The translations under genes and the position numbers were made by a program. From SKVR01 sp964491395 (GTDB taxonomy: Bacteria > Bacteroidota > Bacteroidia > Bacteroidales > UBA7960), in NCBI GenBank assembly GCA_964491395.1, contig CAZBGI010000015.1, positions 1 to 64,000 of the forward strand: DNA of 64,000 bases, given 5' to 3'. Positions 1 through 8,721 of this stretch are shown piece after piece; the first letter of the stretch is position 1; every line of letters begins with the position of its first letter. The notes under the pieces are model-generated. The model was not told where the DNA came from. It ran no database searches and saw only the letters and a program-made list of their open reading frames with translations.

Positions 1-2
1 AG

Positions 3-65
3 ACCATTGCACCTGAGGTGCTGGAAAAAATGAGCAGCTGGATAATCGAAGTAACTCAACCCTGA
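3..65 (+). CDS. 3' end of an unidentified CDS (partial)
   Basis: An open frame enters from the left edge and stops at TGA 63-65, giving the C-terminal residues TIAPEVLEKMSSWIIEVTQP. The composition is protein-like, but 20 residues are too few to assign a family. It could also be a chance open frame. The next 194 bases up to the convergent ygiQ hold only a weak 40-codon frame (99-221) that I do not trust. Confidence 0.3.
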   Translation, partial: TIAPEVLEKMSSWIIEVTQP

Positions 66-259
66 AAAGGATTTAAGTTTTTTCCCGGGAAGGCCCGGAT
101 GCTAAGTGCACATCAGAAACTCATGAAAGCCCAGGGATGCGCTGATGGCAATGCAACTTCTGCTTTCTGCTCCAACATCGTGACGGTTGAGGACAACAAA
201 GGACAAATGATAACGGAATAAAAAGAGTGATTCAGAAAAGGGCTATTGAGCAGTAAGCG

Positions 260-2020
260 TTACTTCTTCTTGAAAAAGTACTCTTTCTGCCGGCGTTTCT
301 CTTTATCGCCCCGCACAATGGAAATGGACTTCCCGGTATAAGGATCGATGCCGGTATAGTACATGGTAGTAGCCAGCGTCATGGGAGTGGGTGTAAACTC
401 CTGCACCTGCTCGGGTCTGTAGCCCAGTTTACGGACAAGCACCGAAAGGTCTTTCATATCCTTTTCAAGGGTACCGGGATGCCCCGAAATAAAATAGGGG
501 ACCAGCTGCAAGGGAAGGGATTCCTTCTGACACACTTTGCGAAACATTCTGTGAAACTCCTCAAATCCGGAAAAGGCGGGTTTACGCATGAGTTTCAGCA
601 CCCGGGGAGAAGTATGCTCGGGTGCCACCTTCAGACGGCCCGACACATGATTTTTCAGCAATTTACGGATGTAGGGCTGAAGCCCGTACTGTTTATTTTG
701 CTGTGGTGTTTTTCCCAGCAACATATCATAACGGACACCGCTTCCTATAGTGATTTTTTTTATCCCCTGGATTTTTTCAGCCTTTTCATACAGCTGCAAC
801 AGGGGATTGTGATCAAAATTAAGGTTTTTGCAGGTATTGGGATAAATGCAGCTGGGCCGCTTGCAACGCTGGCACATTTCTTTGTCAATCCCTTCCATCT
901 TGAACATATTGGCCGATGGCCCACCCAAATCACTGATGTGCCCCTTGAAATCAGGCATTTTGGCAATCTCTTCCAGCTCGTTGAGGATAGATTTTTCTGA
1001 ACGGCTCTGCACAAACTTGCCCTGGTGCATGTTGATGGCGCAGAAACTGCAACCGCCAAAGCAGCCCCTGTGGATATTCACCGAAAACTTAATCATTTCA
1101 TACGCAGGTATGGGGGGTTTCTTACGGTATTTGGGATGTGGCAGGCGGGTGTAGGGCAACTCCCACGCTTCATCTACGATTTGCTCATCAGCGGGCGGTA
1201 CAGGAGGATTGACAATCACCTGCTTCCGGCCAGCCTGTTGTATCAGGCGCGGAGCTTCAAGTTTGTTGGAAGCTTCTTCGATGAGGCGAAATGCGTCTGC
1301 GAAAGTCTTTTTGCTGTGCAGACAATCCTCATGAGAAGGCAATGATTGTTCCGGGATTTTTTTTAGTGACGGGATTTTTTCATCAACATCGCGCAGAAAC
1401 GCGGTTTGGGGCAGATTATGAAGCGAATGTACCGGCACGCCTCTTTGAGTGAGTTCCAGCAGCATCTTCCAGGGTTGTTCTGCCATACCATATAACAACA
1501 AATCCGCTCCGCTCTCTGCCAGCACCGAAGGTTTTACCTTGTTCTGCCAGTAATCGTAATGAGTAAACCGGCGCATGGAAGCCTCTACACCTCCCAGTAC
1601 CACAGGAATTTCAGGATAGAGTTTTTTGAGAATTTGGGTATATACCACGGAAGCATAATCGGGCCGATACCCTGCACGTCCGCCGGGGGTATAAGCATCG
1701 TCGCTCCGTTTGCGCCGAAGGGCTGTATAGTGATTGACCATAGAGTCCATACTCCCTGCCGTAACCCCAAAAAATAATCTGGGTGCACCCAGCTTTTTAA
1801 AGTCGCGCAAATCATCGCGCCAGTTGGGCTGTGCAAGAATGGCAACACGCAACCCCTGTGCTTCTGCCATGCGTGCAAGAATGGCTGTTCCAAAGGAAGG
1901 ATGATCGATATAAGCATCACCACTTACCAAAATGACATCGGCCTGATCCCAGCCAAGCCACTGCATTTCATCAGTTGTCATAGGGAGAAAAGAAGAAGAG
2001 TTGCCATGTGTTTTTATCAT
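260..2020 (-). CDS. ygiQ: YgiQ-family radical SAM protein (UPF0313)
   Basis: 586 aa. The N-terminus carries the family signature GWDQADVILVSGDAYIDHPS (residues 23-42) and the middle has the radical SAM cluster motif CxxxCxxC (C320, C324, C327 in RGCFGGCSFC). This motif binds a 4Fe-4S cluster that cleaves S-adenosylmethionine. Further conserved blocks include VLGGVEASMRR (141-151) and KVAPEHTSPRVL in the C-terminal third. The substrate of YgiQ is not established. It is shorter than the E. coli protein, mainly at the C-terminus. The start at 2020 gives the expected N-terminus and lies about 20 bases from a good -7 box (2041-2048, minus strand). It stands as a single gene. Confidence 0.93.
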   Translation of the reverse strand: MIKTHGNSSSFLPMTTDEMQWLGWDQADVILVSGDAYIDHPSFGTAILARMAEAQGLRVAILAQPNWRDDLRDFKKLGAPRLFFGVTAGSMDSMVNHYTALRRKRSDDAYTPGGRAGYRPDYASVVYTQILKKLYPEIPVVLGGVEASMRRFTHYDYWQNKVKPSVLAESGADLLLYGMAEQPWKMLLELTQRGVPVHSLHNLPQTAFLRDVDEKIPSLKKIPEQSLPSHEDCLHSKKTFADAFRLIEEASNKLEAPRLIQQAGRKQVIVNPPVPPADEQIVDEAWELPYTRLPHPKYRKKPPIPAYEMIKFSVNIHRGCFGGCSFCAINMHQGKFVQSRSEKSILNELEEIAKMPDFKGHISDLGGPSANMFKMEGIDKEMCQRCKRPSCIYPNTCKNLNFDHNPLLQLYEKAEKIQGIKKITIGSGVRYDMLLGKTPQQNKQYGLQPYIRKLLKNHVSGRLKVAPEHTSPRVLKLMRKPAFSGFEEFHRMFRKVCQKESLPLQLVPYFISGHPGTLEKDMKDLSVLVRKLGYRPEQVQEFTPTPMTLATTMYYTGIDPYTGKSISIVRGDKEKRRQKEYFFKKK

Positions 2021-2040
2021 CCTATCCAGTATATTTTTGG

Positions 2041-2048
2041 CAAAGTTA
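2041..2048 (-). promoter_or_regulatory. Candidate Bacteroidota -7 box for ygiQ
   Basis: The minus strand reads TAACTTTG, an exact match to TAnnTTTG, about 20 bases upstream of the ygiQ start. No clear TTTG -33 element is seen at the usual spacing. Confidence 0.45.
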
Positions 2049-2204
2049 CGCAGTTTCAGAGAAACGTAGGCGGGTTAAGGAAGAATGCGGTGTACCTACG
2101 CCTGTTAAAAGGGTGAAAATAACGCGCTTCCAACCCAACAAAGGATTTTAGCTGTACAAAAAAATGCAGTGAGGTTGCCAGAGAACGGAGGGAAAAGAAG
2201 AACC

Positions 2205-2708
2205 CTACCGCATGATTTGCATGGTTCCCAGAATAAGAATGCCGATTGCCAGTAAGAATATGATGGTAAGAATAATTTTGCGGCTGCGCTTCAGAATCTG
2301 GTTCTCTTTTTTTATGTGATTCTCAAAAGTTATCCGACGTATGATATTTCTGATGCGCTCCATGGCAGCTTCAGACTTTACCACGTAATCATACGCTCCC
2401 GCCTTGATGGTATTGGTAGCCACCTCTAGTTTGTCCACCGCTGTAAGAAAAATAACCTGAACATCCATTCCTGATTTGCGAATGGCTTTTAATACTTCCA
2501 TCCCATCCATATGTTCCTCTCCCAAACGATAATCCAACAAAACTATTTCGGGCTTCATATGAAGATGTTTCAAACACTCCTCCCCTGTTGGAAAAGTTTT
2601 TACATTTAAAAAATTCCGCGTTTCCAGTGCTTTGCGGATTACATCCGCATAAAACCTGTCATCTTCCACAATAAAAATAAGGGTATAGTCAGCTTTTCCC
2701 ATTTTCAT
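2205..2708 (-). CDS. Membrane-anchored response-regulator receiver protein
   Basis: 167 aa. Residues 9-125 form a CheY-like receiver: acidic pocket E15/D16/D17, phosphoacceptor D59 in IVLLDYRL, T89 in IFLTA and K111 in YVVKS. After a charged, probably helical stretch (126-143, basic at its end) comes one hydrophobic segment, about 144-163, followed by only a few residues. There is no DNA-binding or enzymatic output domain. The receiver should face the cytoplasm with the tail in the inner membrane. No histidine kinase is adjacent; the nearest in the window is at 47839. Function unknown: it could sequester phosphate, or act on a membrane partner through the receiver. Confidence 0.85.
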   Translation of the reverse strand: MKMGKADYTLIFIVEDDRFYADVIRKALETRNFLNVKTFPTGEECLKHLHMKPEIVLLDYRLGEEHMDGMEVLKAIRKSGMDVQVIFLTAVDKLEVATNTIKAGAYDYVVKSEAAMERIRNIIRRITFENHIKKENQILKRSRKIILTIIFLLAIGILILGTMQIMR

Positions 2709-3330
2709 TACTTAGCTTAGTTTTCACTGGTTTTTTTCATCGCTAATATACGATTTATTTTGATGTAAATCTTTGTTTTTTCATCATAAATATCCTGTAA
2801 AACTCATATTTTACCAGACAAACCTTTATTCTGCCTCTTCACTACGGCATTTATCAAGTGGAGAAGAACTCGTGTATTTTCAACCAGCTCCCCCATCAGC
2901 AACACTTGTAAGTAAACCTGAATATGATAGTTTATACCATCAATTTTTTGTGGTATGCTCCGCTTTTCAGATGAGCCCTTTTCTGTGATCCAAAATCAGT
3001 ATTTCTTGTAACTTTCAAGATACACAAACATGCAATTTTGTACTTTCTTCACAATGTTGCAACGGGCAGAATTGTTGAAAAAATTAACACACGCTCCTGC
3101 TAAAATTGAACATGAAAAAACAGAAAAGTATAAATTTTAATTTAGACCAATTATCAATAAAGCGACAACACCCTGTTTTTCTTTTACCTTCGTATTATTT
3201 AAATATATCTATATGGAGCAAAATATGCTACGATAAATCAATTCCTATTCCTATATTTGCCTTGTTGTGTTCACTATACACATAACCAAACCAGCATTGC
3301 AATCTACAAACATGCCTTAATTTATGCCAC
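2709..3330. other. AT-rich intergenic region upstream of the sulfur operon
   Basis: This 622-base stretch separates the divergent receiver gene and the cytochrome operon. I see no convincing gene. It holds a -7 box match for the operon (3252-3259) and a weak inverted repeat TCTTG-N7-CAAGA (3004-3020), which could be an operator but has only five-base arms. Its length suggests the operon may be regulated. Confidence 0.5.
3252..3259 (+). promoter_or_regulatory. Candidate -7 box for the octaheme cytochrome operon
   Basis: TATATTTG matches TAnnTTTG and lies 72 bases before the start codon at 3331. No matching -33 TTTG is found about 19 bases upstream, so promoter strength may depend on an activator (inference). 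Confidence 0.4.
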
Positions 3331-4911
3331 ATGAAGAATACAGTTACCTTTATTTTATCGGTGGTAGTGCCACTGGTTATCATTACAGTGGTACTGCGAG
3401 ATGCAAGCCGTGAAAACAAAGTTCTTGCAGAGCTCAAGGAAGAATACAGTCAACCGCACATCCCCAGTGTGGATCACAGCATGCATGAAGCATTGCAAAG
3501 AGATTTCAGCAATCCCCACGAGATTACCCAAACATGCATATCGTGCCATACCGAAAGAGGGGAAGAATTGTTGCACAGTTTTCACTTTACCTGGGAGCGG
3601 GAAGATTTTATTGAAGGTCGGGGAGTGACTTACCTGGGGAAGAAAAATTTGCTGAACAACTTCTGCACAGGAATCTTTTCCAATGAATCTACCTGCAACC
3701 GATGCCACGCCGGTTATGGTTGGGAAGACATGGATTTTGACTTCACCAACCAGTACAATGTAGACTGTCTGGTGTGCCATGACAACACGGGCACTTATGA
3801 AAAACTGCGTGGCGGGGCAGGTTATCCTGAGCCTGACCAGGATTTTCAGACCATTGTGCAAAATGTGGGAAGACCCACCAAAACCAACTGTGGTTATTGT
3901 CACTTTCATGGGGGTGGCGGAAACAACGTGAAGCATGGCGACCTTGAAGAAGCCCTTCTTACAGCTTCCCGCCAGGTGGATGTGCACATGGGAGTAGACG
4001 GAGGAAACATGGATTGTGTAGACTGCCACACAGCCACCAATCATGTTATGAAAGGGCGTTATTATGGCGTTTCATCGTCCGACTCGCGCAGGGCTACCTG
4101 CGAAGACTGCCATACTGCCACACCTCACATAGAACCCATGCTAAATACCCATGTATCCAAAATTGCGTGTCAAACCTGTCACATACCGGAATATGCAAAA
4201 GTGAATGCCACCAAAATGTACTGGGACTGGTCTACCGCAGGGGAAATGAAGGATGGGGAGATTTTTGCATTGTATGACAGTCTGGGGAATCCCATATACC
4301 AATCCATTAAAGGAGATGCTGCCTGGCAAACCAACGTGGAGCCCGAGTACATGTGGTTCAACGGAACAGCTGATCATTTTCTTTTATCAGACAAAGTAGA
4401 TACTACAGCCGCTTTTTTACCCATCAACACCTTATTTGGTTCAGCAGATGACTCCCAATCACGCATCATTCCTGCGAAAGTGCATCGTGGTCGCCAACCC
4501 TACGATCCGGTGTACCTGAGCATATTGCAGGCCAAATTATGGGACAGAGAACCCGGGAAGGGTGCATTATGGCTTGATTTAGACTGGGAACGGGCACTGA
4601 TAGAAGGGATGAAATACCTGGATCGTCCTTACAGCGGACAATGGGATTTTATAGATACCGAAATGTATTTACCGGTCAATCACATGGTATCTCCCGCCAG
4701 CGAAGCCCTTACCTGCGCTGACTGTCATACACGCGATAACAGCAGGATGCAGTTTGTAGAAGGGGCATACATCCCCGGAAACACCACCTACGCTGCTATT
4801 GACACCATGGGAGTATTGCTGATTGTATTATCCCTGCTGGGAGTGCTTACACATGCCCTCATCAGGTATTTTTCTTACAAAAAACTCAACAACCATTCAA
4901 CCAAAGAATAA
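3331..4911 (+). CDS. Octaheme c-type cytochrome, tetrathionate reductase (OTR) family
   Basis: 526 aa with exactly eight CxxCH heme sites, at C69, C122, C146, C187, C229, C257, C280 and C462. Their spacing, the long gap before the last site, the block CGYCHFHGGGGNNVKHGDLE (187-206) and KVNATKMYWDWS after heme 7 are typical of the OTR family. The Shewanella OTR reduces tetrathionate, nitrite and hydroxylamine in vitro and has a lysine-ligated active heme. A hydrophobic N-terminus (about 5-22) is a signal anchor, and a second hydrophobic segment (about 493-512) near the C-terminus suggests anchoring at both ends with the hemes in the periplasm. It is first in an operon, 10 bases before the cytochrome b gene. 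The physiological substrate is inferred from the rhodanese and YeeE neighbours to be a sulfur oxyanion; nitrogen oxides cannot be excluded. Confidence 0.9.
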   Translation: MKNTVTFILSVVVPLVIITVVLRDASRENKVLAELKEEYSQPHIPSVDHSMHEALQRDFSNPHEITQTCISCHTERGEELLHSFHFTWEREDFIEGRGVTYLGKKNLLNNFCTGIFSNESTCNRCHAGYGWEDMDFDFTNQYNVDCLVCHDNTGTYEKLRGGAGYPEPDQDFQTIVQNVGRPTKTNCGYCHFHGGGGNNVKHGDLEEALLTASRQVDVHMGVDGGNMDCVDCHTATNHVMKGRYYGVSSSDSRRATCEDCHTATPHIEPMLNTHVSKIACQTCHIPEYAKVNATKMYWDWSTAGEMKDGEIFALYDSLGNPIYQSIKGDAAWQTNVEPEYMWFNGTADHFLLSDKVDTTAAFLPINTLFGSADDSQSRIIPAKVHRGRQPYDPVYLSILQAKLWDREPGKGALWLDLDWERALIEGMKYLDRPYSGQWDFIDTEMYLPVNHMVSPASEALTCADCHTRDNSRMQFVEGAYIPGNTTYAAIDTMGVLLIVLSLLGVLTHALIRYFSYKKLNNHSTKE

Positions 4912-4921
4912 AACACAGGAC

Positions 4922-5635
4922 ATGGCAAAAACAGAAAAAGTTTACATCTACAAGTTATACGAAAGATTCTGGCACTGGACCCAGGCCTTCCTGATATTCT
5001 TCCTTGCCCTTACCGGTTTTGAGGTGCATGGCTCTTTCATCTTTTTTGGCTTTGAGAACGCGGTGGATTTGCACAATAAGGCAGCATGGGCTTTCATTAT
5101 TCTTACCATTTTTACTATTTTCTGGCACTTTACCACCGGAGAATGGAAACAATACATGCCTACCACCGAAAATCTCCGGGCACAGGCAGAGTATTATGTT
5201 TTCGGCATTTTCCGAAATGCACCTCATCCTACCCGCAAAACGGTACTGAGCAAGCTAAACCCTTTGCAAAGACTGGTATATCTCTCTTTGAAAATCCTGG
5301 TTTTTCCGGTTATGATTGCCAGCGGCCTGGCTTACATGTTTTACCGGTATCCCAGCCAGGGTGAAATCAAAGAACTGGGGGTAAGCAGCCTGGAAACAGT
5401 GGCTTACGTCCACACCATAGGAGCTTATTTCCTCATGGCATTTGTAATTGTCCATCTCTACCTAATCACAACGGGTCATACCCTGACTTCCAACCTTAAA
5501 GCCATGATTACCGGATGGGAAGAGCTGGAGACCGAGGAAGGAAAGATACCCGTATCGAAAGCAGTGGGAGAGCCGGTAGGAGAAAAACTTGATACACCGG
5601 GAGAACTACCCAAACCCGACCCTGAGAAATACTAA
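4922..5635 (+). CDS. Cytochrome b561-type membrane subunit (electron donor to the octaheme cytochrome)
   Basis: 237 aa starting at ATG 4922 behind an AGGA. An upstream in-frame start at 4823 would overlap the cytochrome gene and is rejected. Four hydrophobic helices (about 16-36, 54-74, 122-142, 163-184) carry histidines H18, H51, H69, H164 and H178, suitable for two b hemes, as in cytochrome b subunits of hydrogenases, formate dehydrogenases and thiosulfate reductases. The Pro/Glu-rich tail (200-237) is hydrophilic. Its position right after the octaheme cytochrome suggests it passes electrons between the quinone pool and that protein. Confidence 0.85.
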   Translation: MAKTEKVYIYKLYERFWHWTQAFLIFFLALTGFEVHGSFIFFGFENAVDLHNKAAWAFIILTIFTIFWHFTTGEWKQYMPTTENLRAQAEYYVFGIFRNAPHPTRKTVLSKLNPLQRLVYLSLKILVFPVMIASGLAYMFYRYPSQGEIKELGVSSLETVAYVHTIGAYFLMAFVIVHLYLITTGHTLTSNLKAMITGWEELETEEGKIPVSKAVGEPVGEKLDTPGELPKPDPEKY

Positions 5636-5669
5636 AGAAAACCGGAAATAACCCAAAAAAAAACAGGAA

Positions 5670-6944
5670 ATGAAGAACGCAACAGGATTATTGATTTTTT
5701 GGATCATTTTTTTGCCCTCTTTGATGGCACAACTCAGCATTAGTGCTGACATCAGTCCCCGGGCTGAACTAAGGCACGGATACAGGGTGCTGCCACAGGA
5801 GGATGAGAAAGCAGCCATTTTGGTAAATCAAAGAACACGTCTGAACCTTACATGGAAAAGCGAAAACCTTCATACCCATGTTTCCTTTCACGATGTGCGT
5901 GTGTGGGGTCAGGAAGGACAGAAGCAGTTTCACCCTTCATTGGCCATTCATGAAGCATGGGCGGAGTTGCTTTTCACAGATAGTCTGAGCCTGAAAGTCG
6001 GACGTCAACATTTGCGATATGACAACCAGCGGTTCTTTGCCATCAACGACTGGATTCCCATGGGACAGAAGCATGACCTGGCATTGTTGAAGTACATTTC
6101 TGATGGAGGAGAACTGCACATAGGAACGGCCTTCAACCAACCCTGGGAGGCTTTCCCCGGAAACTTCAGCACAGAATATGGCATCAACAATTACAAATAC
6201 ATGAACTTTGTATGGTTTAATACCGACATCTTCCCCAACGGGAACCTCTCCTTATTAGGGGTAGCTGATGGATATGAATTTTACAGCGGAGAGCAATTCA
6301 ACCCAGATTTATTATATGTTCGCGCTACATGGTCGGCATTTCTAAAATACAAAATCGGCGACCTGCAACTTATGCTGAATCCGGCCTATCAGCATGGTCA
6401 CCACCAAAGCGGGATGCCCATCAGCGCCTGGTACCTGAGAGCGGAAGCTGCTACCCCAATACTAAGCAACCTTGCTTCCACCGCTGGATTTGAAATATTC
6501 TCCGGATTTGATGCCACAGACCCGGAAAATGACAAATACAGAGTGTTTGACCCTCTTTATGGTGCCGGACATGCGAACCTGGGATTTATGGATTACTTCA
6601 CCAACATACCCGTCCATACCCGGGGTGCCGGCATTATAAATCCCTTCCTGAAAAATCGCTTACAACTCAATCGCAACACCACCCTTAATACTGACTTGCA
6701 CCTGTTTTTCATTCAAAATGATTTTGTGTACCAGGGCGAAACCATCAACAAATACCTGGGAACAGAAATTGACCTTACGCTCAATTATCGTTTCAATGAT
6801 TTTACCCGTATCATTGGCGGATTCTCCACCATATTTGGCACTGAGTCAATGGAAATTATCAACAGGGGGAACACGTTGGGCTCAAAGGATGAACCGGCTT
6901 ATTTTGCTTACATCATGCTGAGAATCAGGCCTAAACTCCTGTAA
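5670..6944 (+). CDS. Outer-membrane beta-barrel (alginate-export/porin-like)
   Basis: 424 aa with a signal peptide of about 20 residues ending near SLMAQ, then alternating aromatic/polar strands throughout, ending in a strand-like terminus (YIMLRIRPKLL). Blocks such as QRTRLNLTWKSENL and LKVGRQHLRYDNQRFF resemble the alginate-export family of outer-membrane porins. Embedded in the sulfur operon, it is more likely to admit a small anion such as thiosulfate or tetrathionate than alginate (inference). It starts 34 bases after the cytochrome b gene. Confidence 0.75.
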   Translation: MKNATGLLIFWIIFLPSLMAQLSISADISPRAELRHGYRVLPQEDEKAAILVNQRTRLNLTWKSENLHTHVSFHDVRVWGQEGQKQFHPSLAIHEAWAELLFTDSLSLKVGRQHLRYDNQRFFAINDWIPMGQKHDLALLKYISDGGELHIGTAFNQPWEAFPGNFSTEYGINNYKYMNFVWFNTDIFPNGNLSLLGVADGYEFYSGEQFNPDLLYVRATWSAFLKYKIGDLQLMLNPAYQHGHHQSGMPISAWYLRAEAATPILSNLASTAGFEIFSGFDATDPENDKYRVFDPLYGAGHANLGFMDYFTNIPVHTRGAGIINPFLKNRLQLNRNTTLNTDLHLFFIQNDFVYQGETINKYLGTEIDLTLNYRFNDFTRIIGGFSTIFGTESMEIINRGNTLGSKDEPAYFAYIMLRIRPKLL

Positions 6945-7021
6945 ATTTGCAAATTCTCAACATAAGAGAAAGAATAGCATTTCCTGATGGTATCAAAGAA
7001 AAGAACCTAAAACAAAAACAT

Positions 7022-8104
7022 ATGAACTACACATCAACATTAAAACTTTCAGGCATCCTGTTGCTGGCTGTTTTTCTTGGAGCCTGCAACAATCCTGACA
7101 CTTCTGCCGAACAAACCAACAACACCAACGATGCAGCAGTGTTGCTTGCATACCTGGAAGAAAACGGAAACATTGTCAATCACCCCTCCATCCCTTTTTT
7201 CATCAATGCAGAGGAAATATACAACAATCTTGATGTGGGAAATTACCATGTTATAGATGTTCGGTCGTCCCGTGATTTTTTTCGCGGACACATTGAAAAT
7301 GCCATTAACGTACAACCTGAAAACATCCTTGATTATTTCGAAAACCGTATTGAGCCCAACAGTTTTGAAAAAATTGCCGTGGTTTGCAACAATGCACACT
7401 TATCGGGTTATGTAGTGGCCATTTTAAGAATGCTGGGGTATGACAACACCTTCAACCTGCGCTTCGGCATGAGTTCCTGGCACGAAGATATTGCCCGACG
7501 ATTTTGGTATGCCAACCTCTCCAGCGATTTGCAGGGAAGGCTTGAAAAAGCTCCGCACCCCAAAAACAGCCCGGGAAAACTTCCTCAATTGACTACAGGG
7601 AAGTCGAAAGGGTATGAAATTTTGCGTCAACGTGCCCAAGAAGCTCTTTCCGTTAATTGGGAAGAAATAAGTGTAAACTTTATGGATGTTTTAGAGCAGG
7701 TGGAAGACTATTATGTTGTCAACTATTGGCCCGAAGCACTCTACAATCAAGGTCATCTTCCGGGAGCCATTCAGTATAATCCCAAAAAATCATTACACAG
7801 CGACAAAGATATTCTTACCCTTCCCACCGACCAGCCCATCATAGTATATTGTTTTTCCGGCCATCATGCTTCCTACGTTAACGCTTTTCTTTCCGTGATG
7901 GGATATGACTTCCGCAGCCTTGATTATGGTGCGAACAGTTTTATCCATGAAACCATGGTGGCAACCCAACCTCCGGGCAGATCATTTACCGAAATCCATA
8001 TAAAAAATTTGCCCCTTAGCAGGACAGGACTTGAAAAAATCAGCACAGAACAGGCTGTTCCGGCCGAAGAAGTGGAAGTAACAACCGCCCAGGGAGGTTG
8101 TTAA
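7022..8104 (+). CDS. Two-domain rhodanese lipoprotein with C-terminal Gly-Gly-Cys tail
   Basis: 360 aa from ATG 7022. The signal peptide ends in the lipobox LGAC (C22), so the protein is a lipoprotein. Rhodanese domain 1 (about 58-160) has HVIDVRSSRDFFRGHIENA and active-site cysteine C122 (AVVCNNAHLSGY). Domain 2 (about 215-312) has cysteine C277 (VYCFSGHHASY). Rhodaneses move sulfane sulfur through a persulfide on that cysteine. A flexible linker (about 335-357) ends in GGC with C360 as the last residue, a tail shared with two downstream proteins. The protein has only these four cysteines. An alternative TTG start at 6947 would bury the signal peptide. Likely periplasmic sulfur transferase of the operon. 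Confidence 0.88.
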   Translation: MNYTSTLKLSGILLLAVFLGACNNPDTSAEQTNNTNDAAVLLAYLEENGNIVNHPSIPFFINAEEIYNNLDVGNYHVIDVRSSRDFFRGHIENAINVQPENILDYFENRIEPNSFEKIAVVCNNAHLSGYVVAILRMLGYDNTFNLRFGMSSWHEDIARRFWYANLSSDLQGRLEKAPHPKNSPGKLPQLTTGKSKGYEILRQRAQEALSVNWEEISVNFMDVLEQVEDYYVVNYWPEALYNQGHLPGAIQYNPKKSLHSDKDILTLPTDQPIIVYCFSGHHASYVNAFLSVMGYDFRSLDYGANSFIHETMVATQPPGRSFTEIHIKNLPLSRTGLEKISTEQAVPAEEVEVTTAQGGC

Positions 8105-8172
8105 ATTTACGGTTATAAACCTGAGATTTCTCCGGCAAAACAGAAAAAAGAATTATCCAAACATCTTTGCAT

Positions 8173-8697
8173 ATGACAACAGAAACCCAACCCAAACCCT
8201 TTATGAACCCTTACCTGGCCGGTTTTTTGCTGGGGCTGGTGTTACTGGCCTCTTTTGTAATCACCGGGCGTGGTCTGGGAGCCAGTGGCGCAGCCAAAGA
8301 TGCCATGGCGGCTGCGGTAATAGAAACTGCACCGGAATATGCCAACCAGTCGCGCTTTTACGAGCCCTATTTTGCCAGTGAAAGTGGCCCGTTTCGTTCA
8401 TGGTTGGTAATTCTTGCTATTGGCGTAATAACAGGAGGTTTTATCAGCGGTGCATCTTCCCACCGCCTGGGGCTAAAAATGGAGCGTGGCCCCCGTATCA
8501 ATAAGCCTGCAAGGGCGATGTTTGCCATTGCCGGAGGATTGCTTTTCGGGCTGGGAGCGCAGTTTGGCCGCGGCTGTACCAGCGGGGCAGCACTCAGTGG
8601 CATGGCCGTTTTGTCTACCGGAGGCATCCTTACCATGATGGCCATTTTTGGCTCCGGCTACATGATGGCCTGGTTTTTCAGAAAACTATGGATTTAA
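8173..8697 (+). CDS. YeeE/YedE (TsuA)-type transporter, first half
   Basis: 174 aa from ATG 8173; a TTG two codons earlier is possible. It has four or more hydrophobic helices (about 13-31, 76-94, 115-132, 147-168) and the family motif GRGCTSGAALSG with its only cysteine, C135. YeeE/TsuA proteins take up thiosulfate using conserved cysteines in two inverted half-repeats. Here the halves are separate genes, this one followed after 24 bases by the second half. The two should assemble as one inner-membrane transporter. Confidence 0.85.
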   Translation: MTTETQPKPFMNPYLAGFLLGLVLLASFVITGRGLGASGAAKDAMAAAVIETAPEYANQSRFYEPYFASESGPFRSWLVILAIGVITGGFISGASSHRLGLKMERGPRINKPARAMFAIAGGLLFGLGAQFGRGCTSGAALSGMAVLSTGGILTMMAIFGSGYMMAWFFRKLWI

Positions 8698-8721
8698 CCC
8701 AACACCTAAAAAGATTGTAAT

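Noticed and set aside
99..221. 40-codon plus-strand frame (MLSAHQKLMKAQGC...)
   Set aside because: No ribosome-binding site or family; too short to separate from chance.
3004..3020. Inverted repeat TCTTG-N7-CAAGA as a regulator site
   Set aside because: Five-base arms 310 bases from the operon start are expected by chance; kept only as a note.
3355..4044. 229-codon minus-strand frame opposite the octaheme cytochrome
   Set aside because: The plus strand carries eight heme motifs in frame; the antisense frame shows no family.
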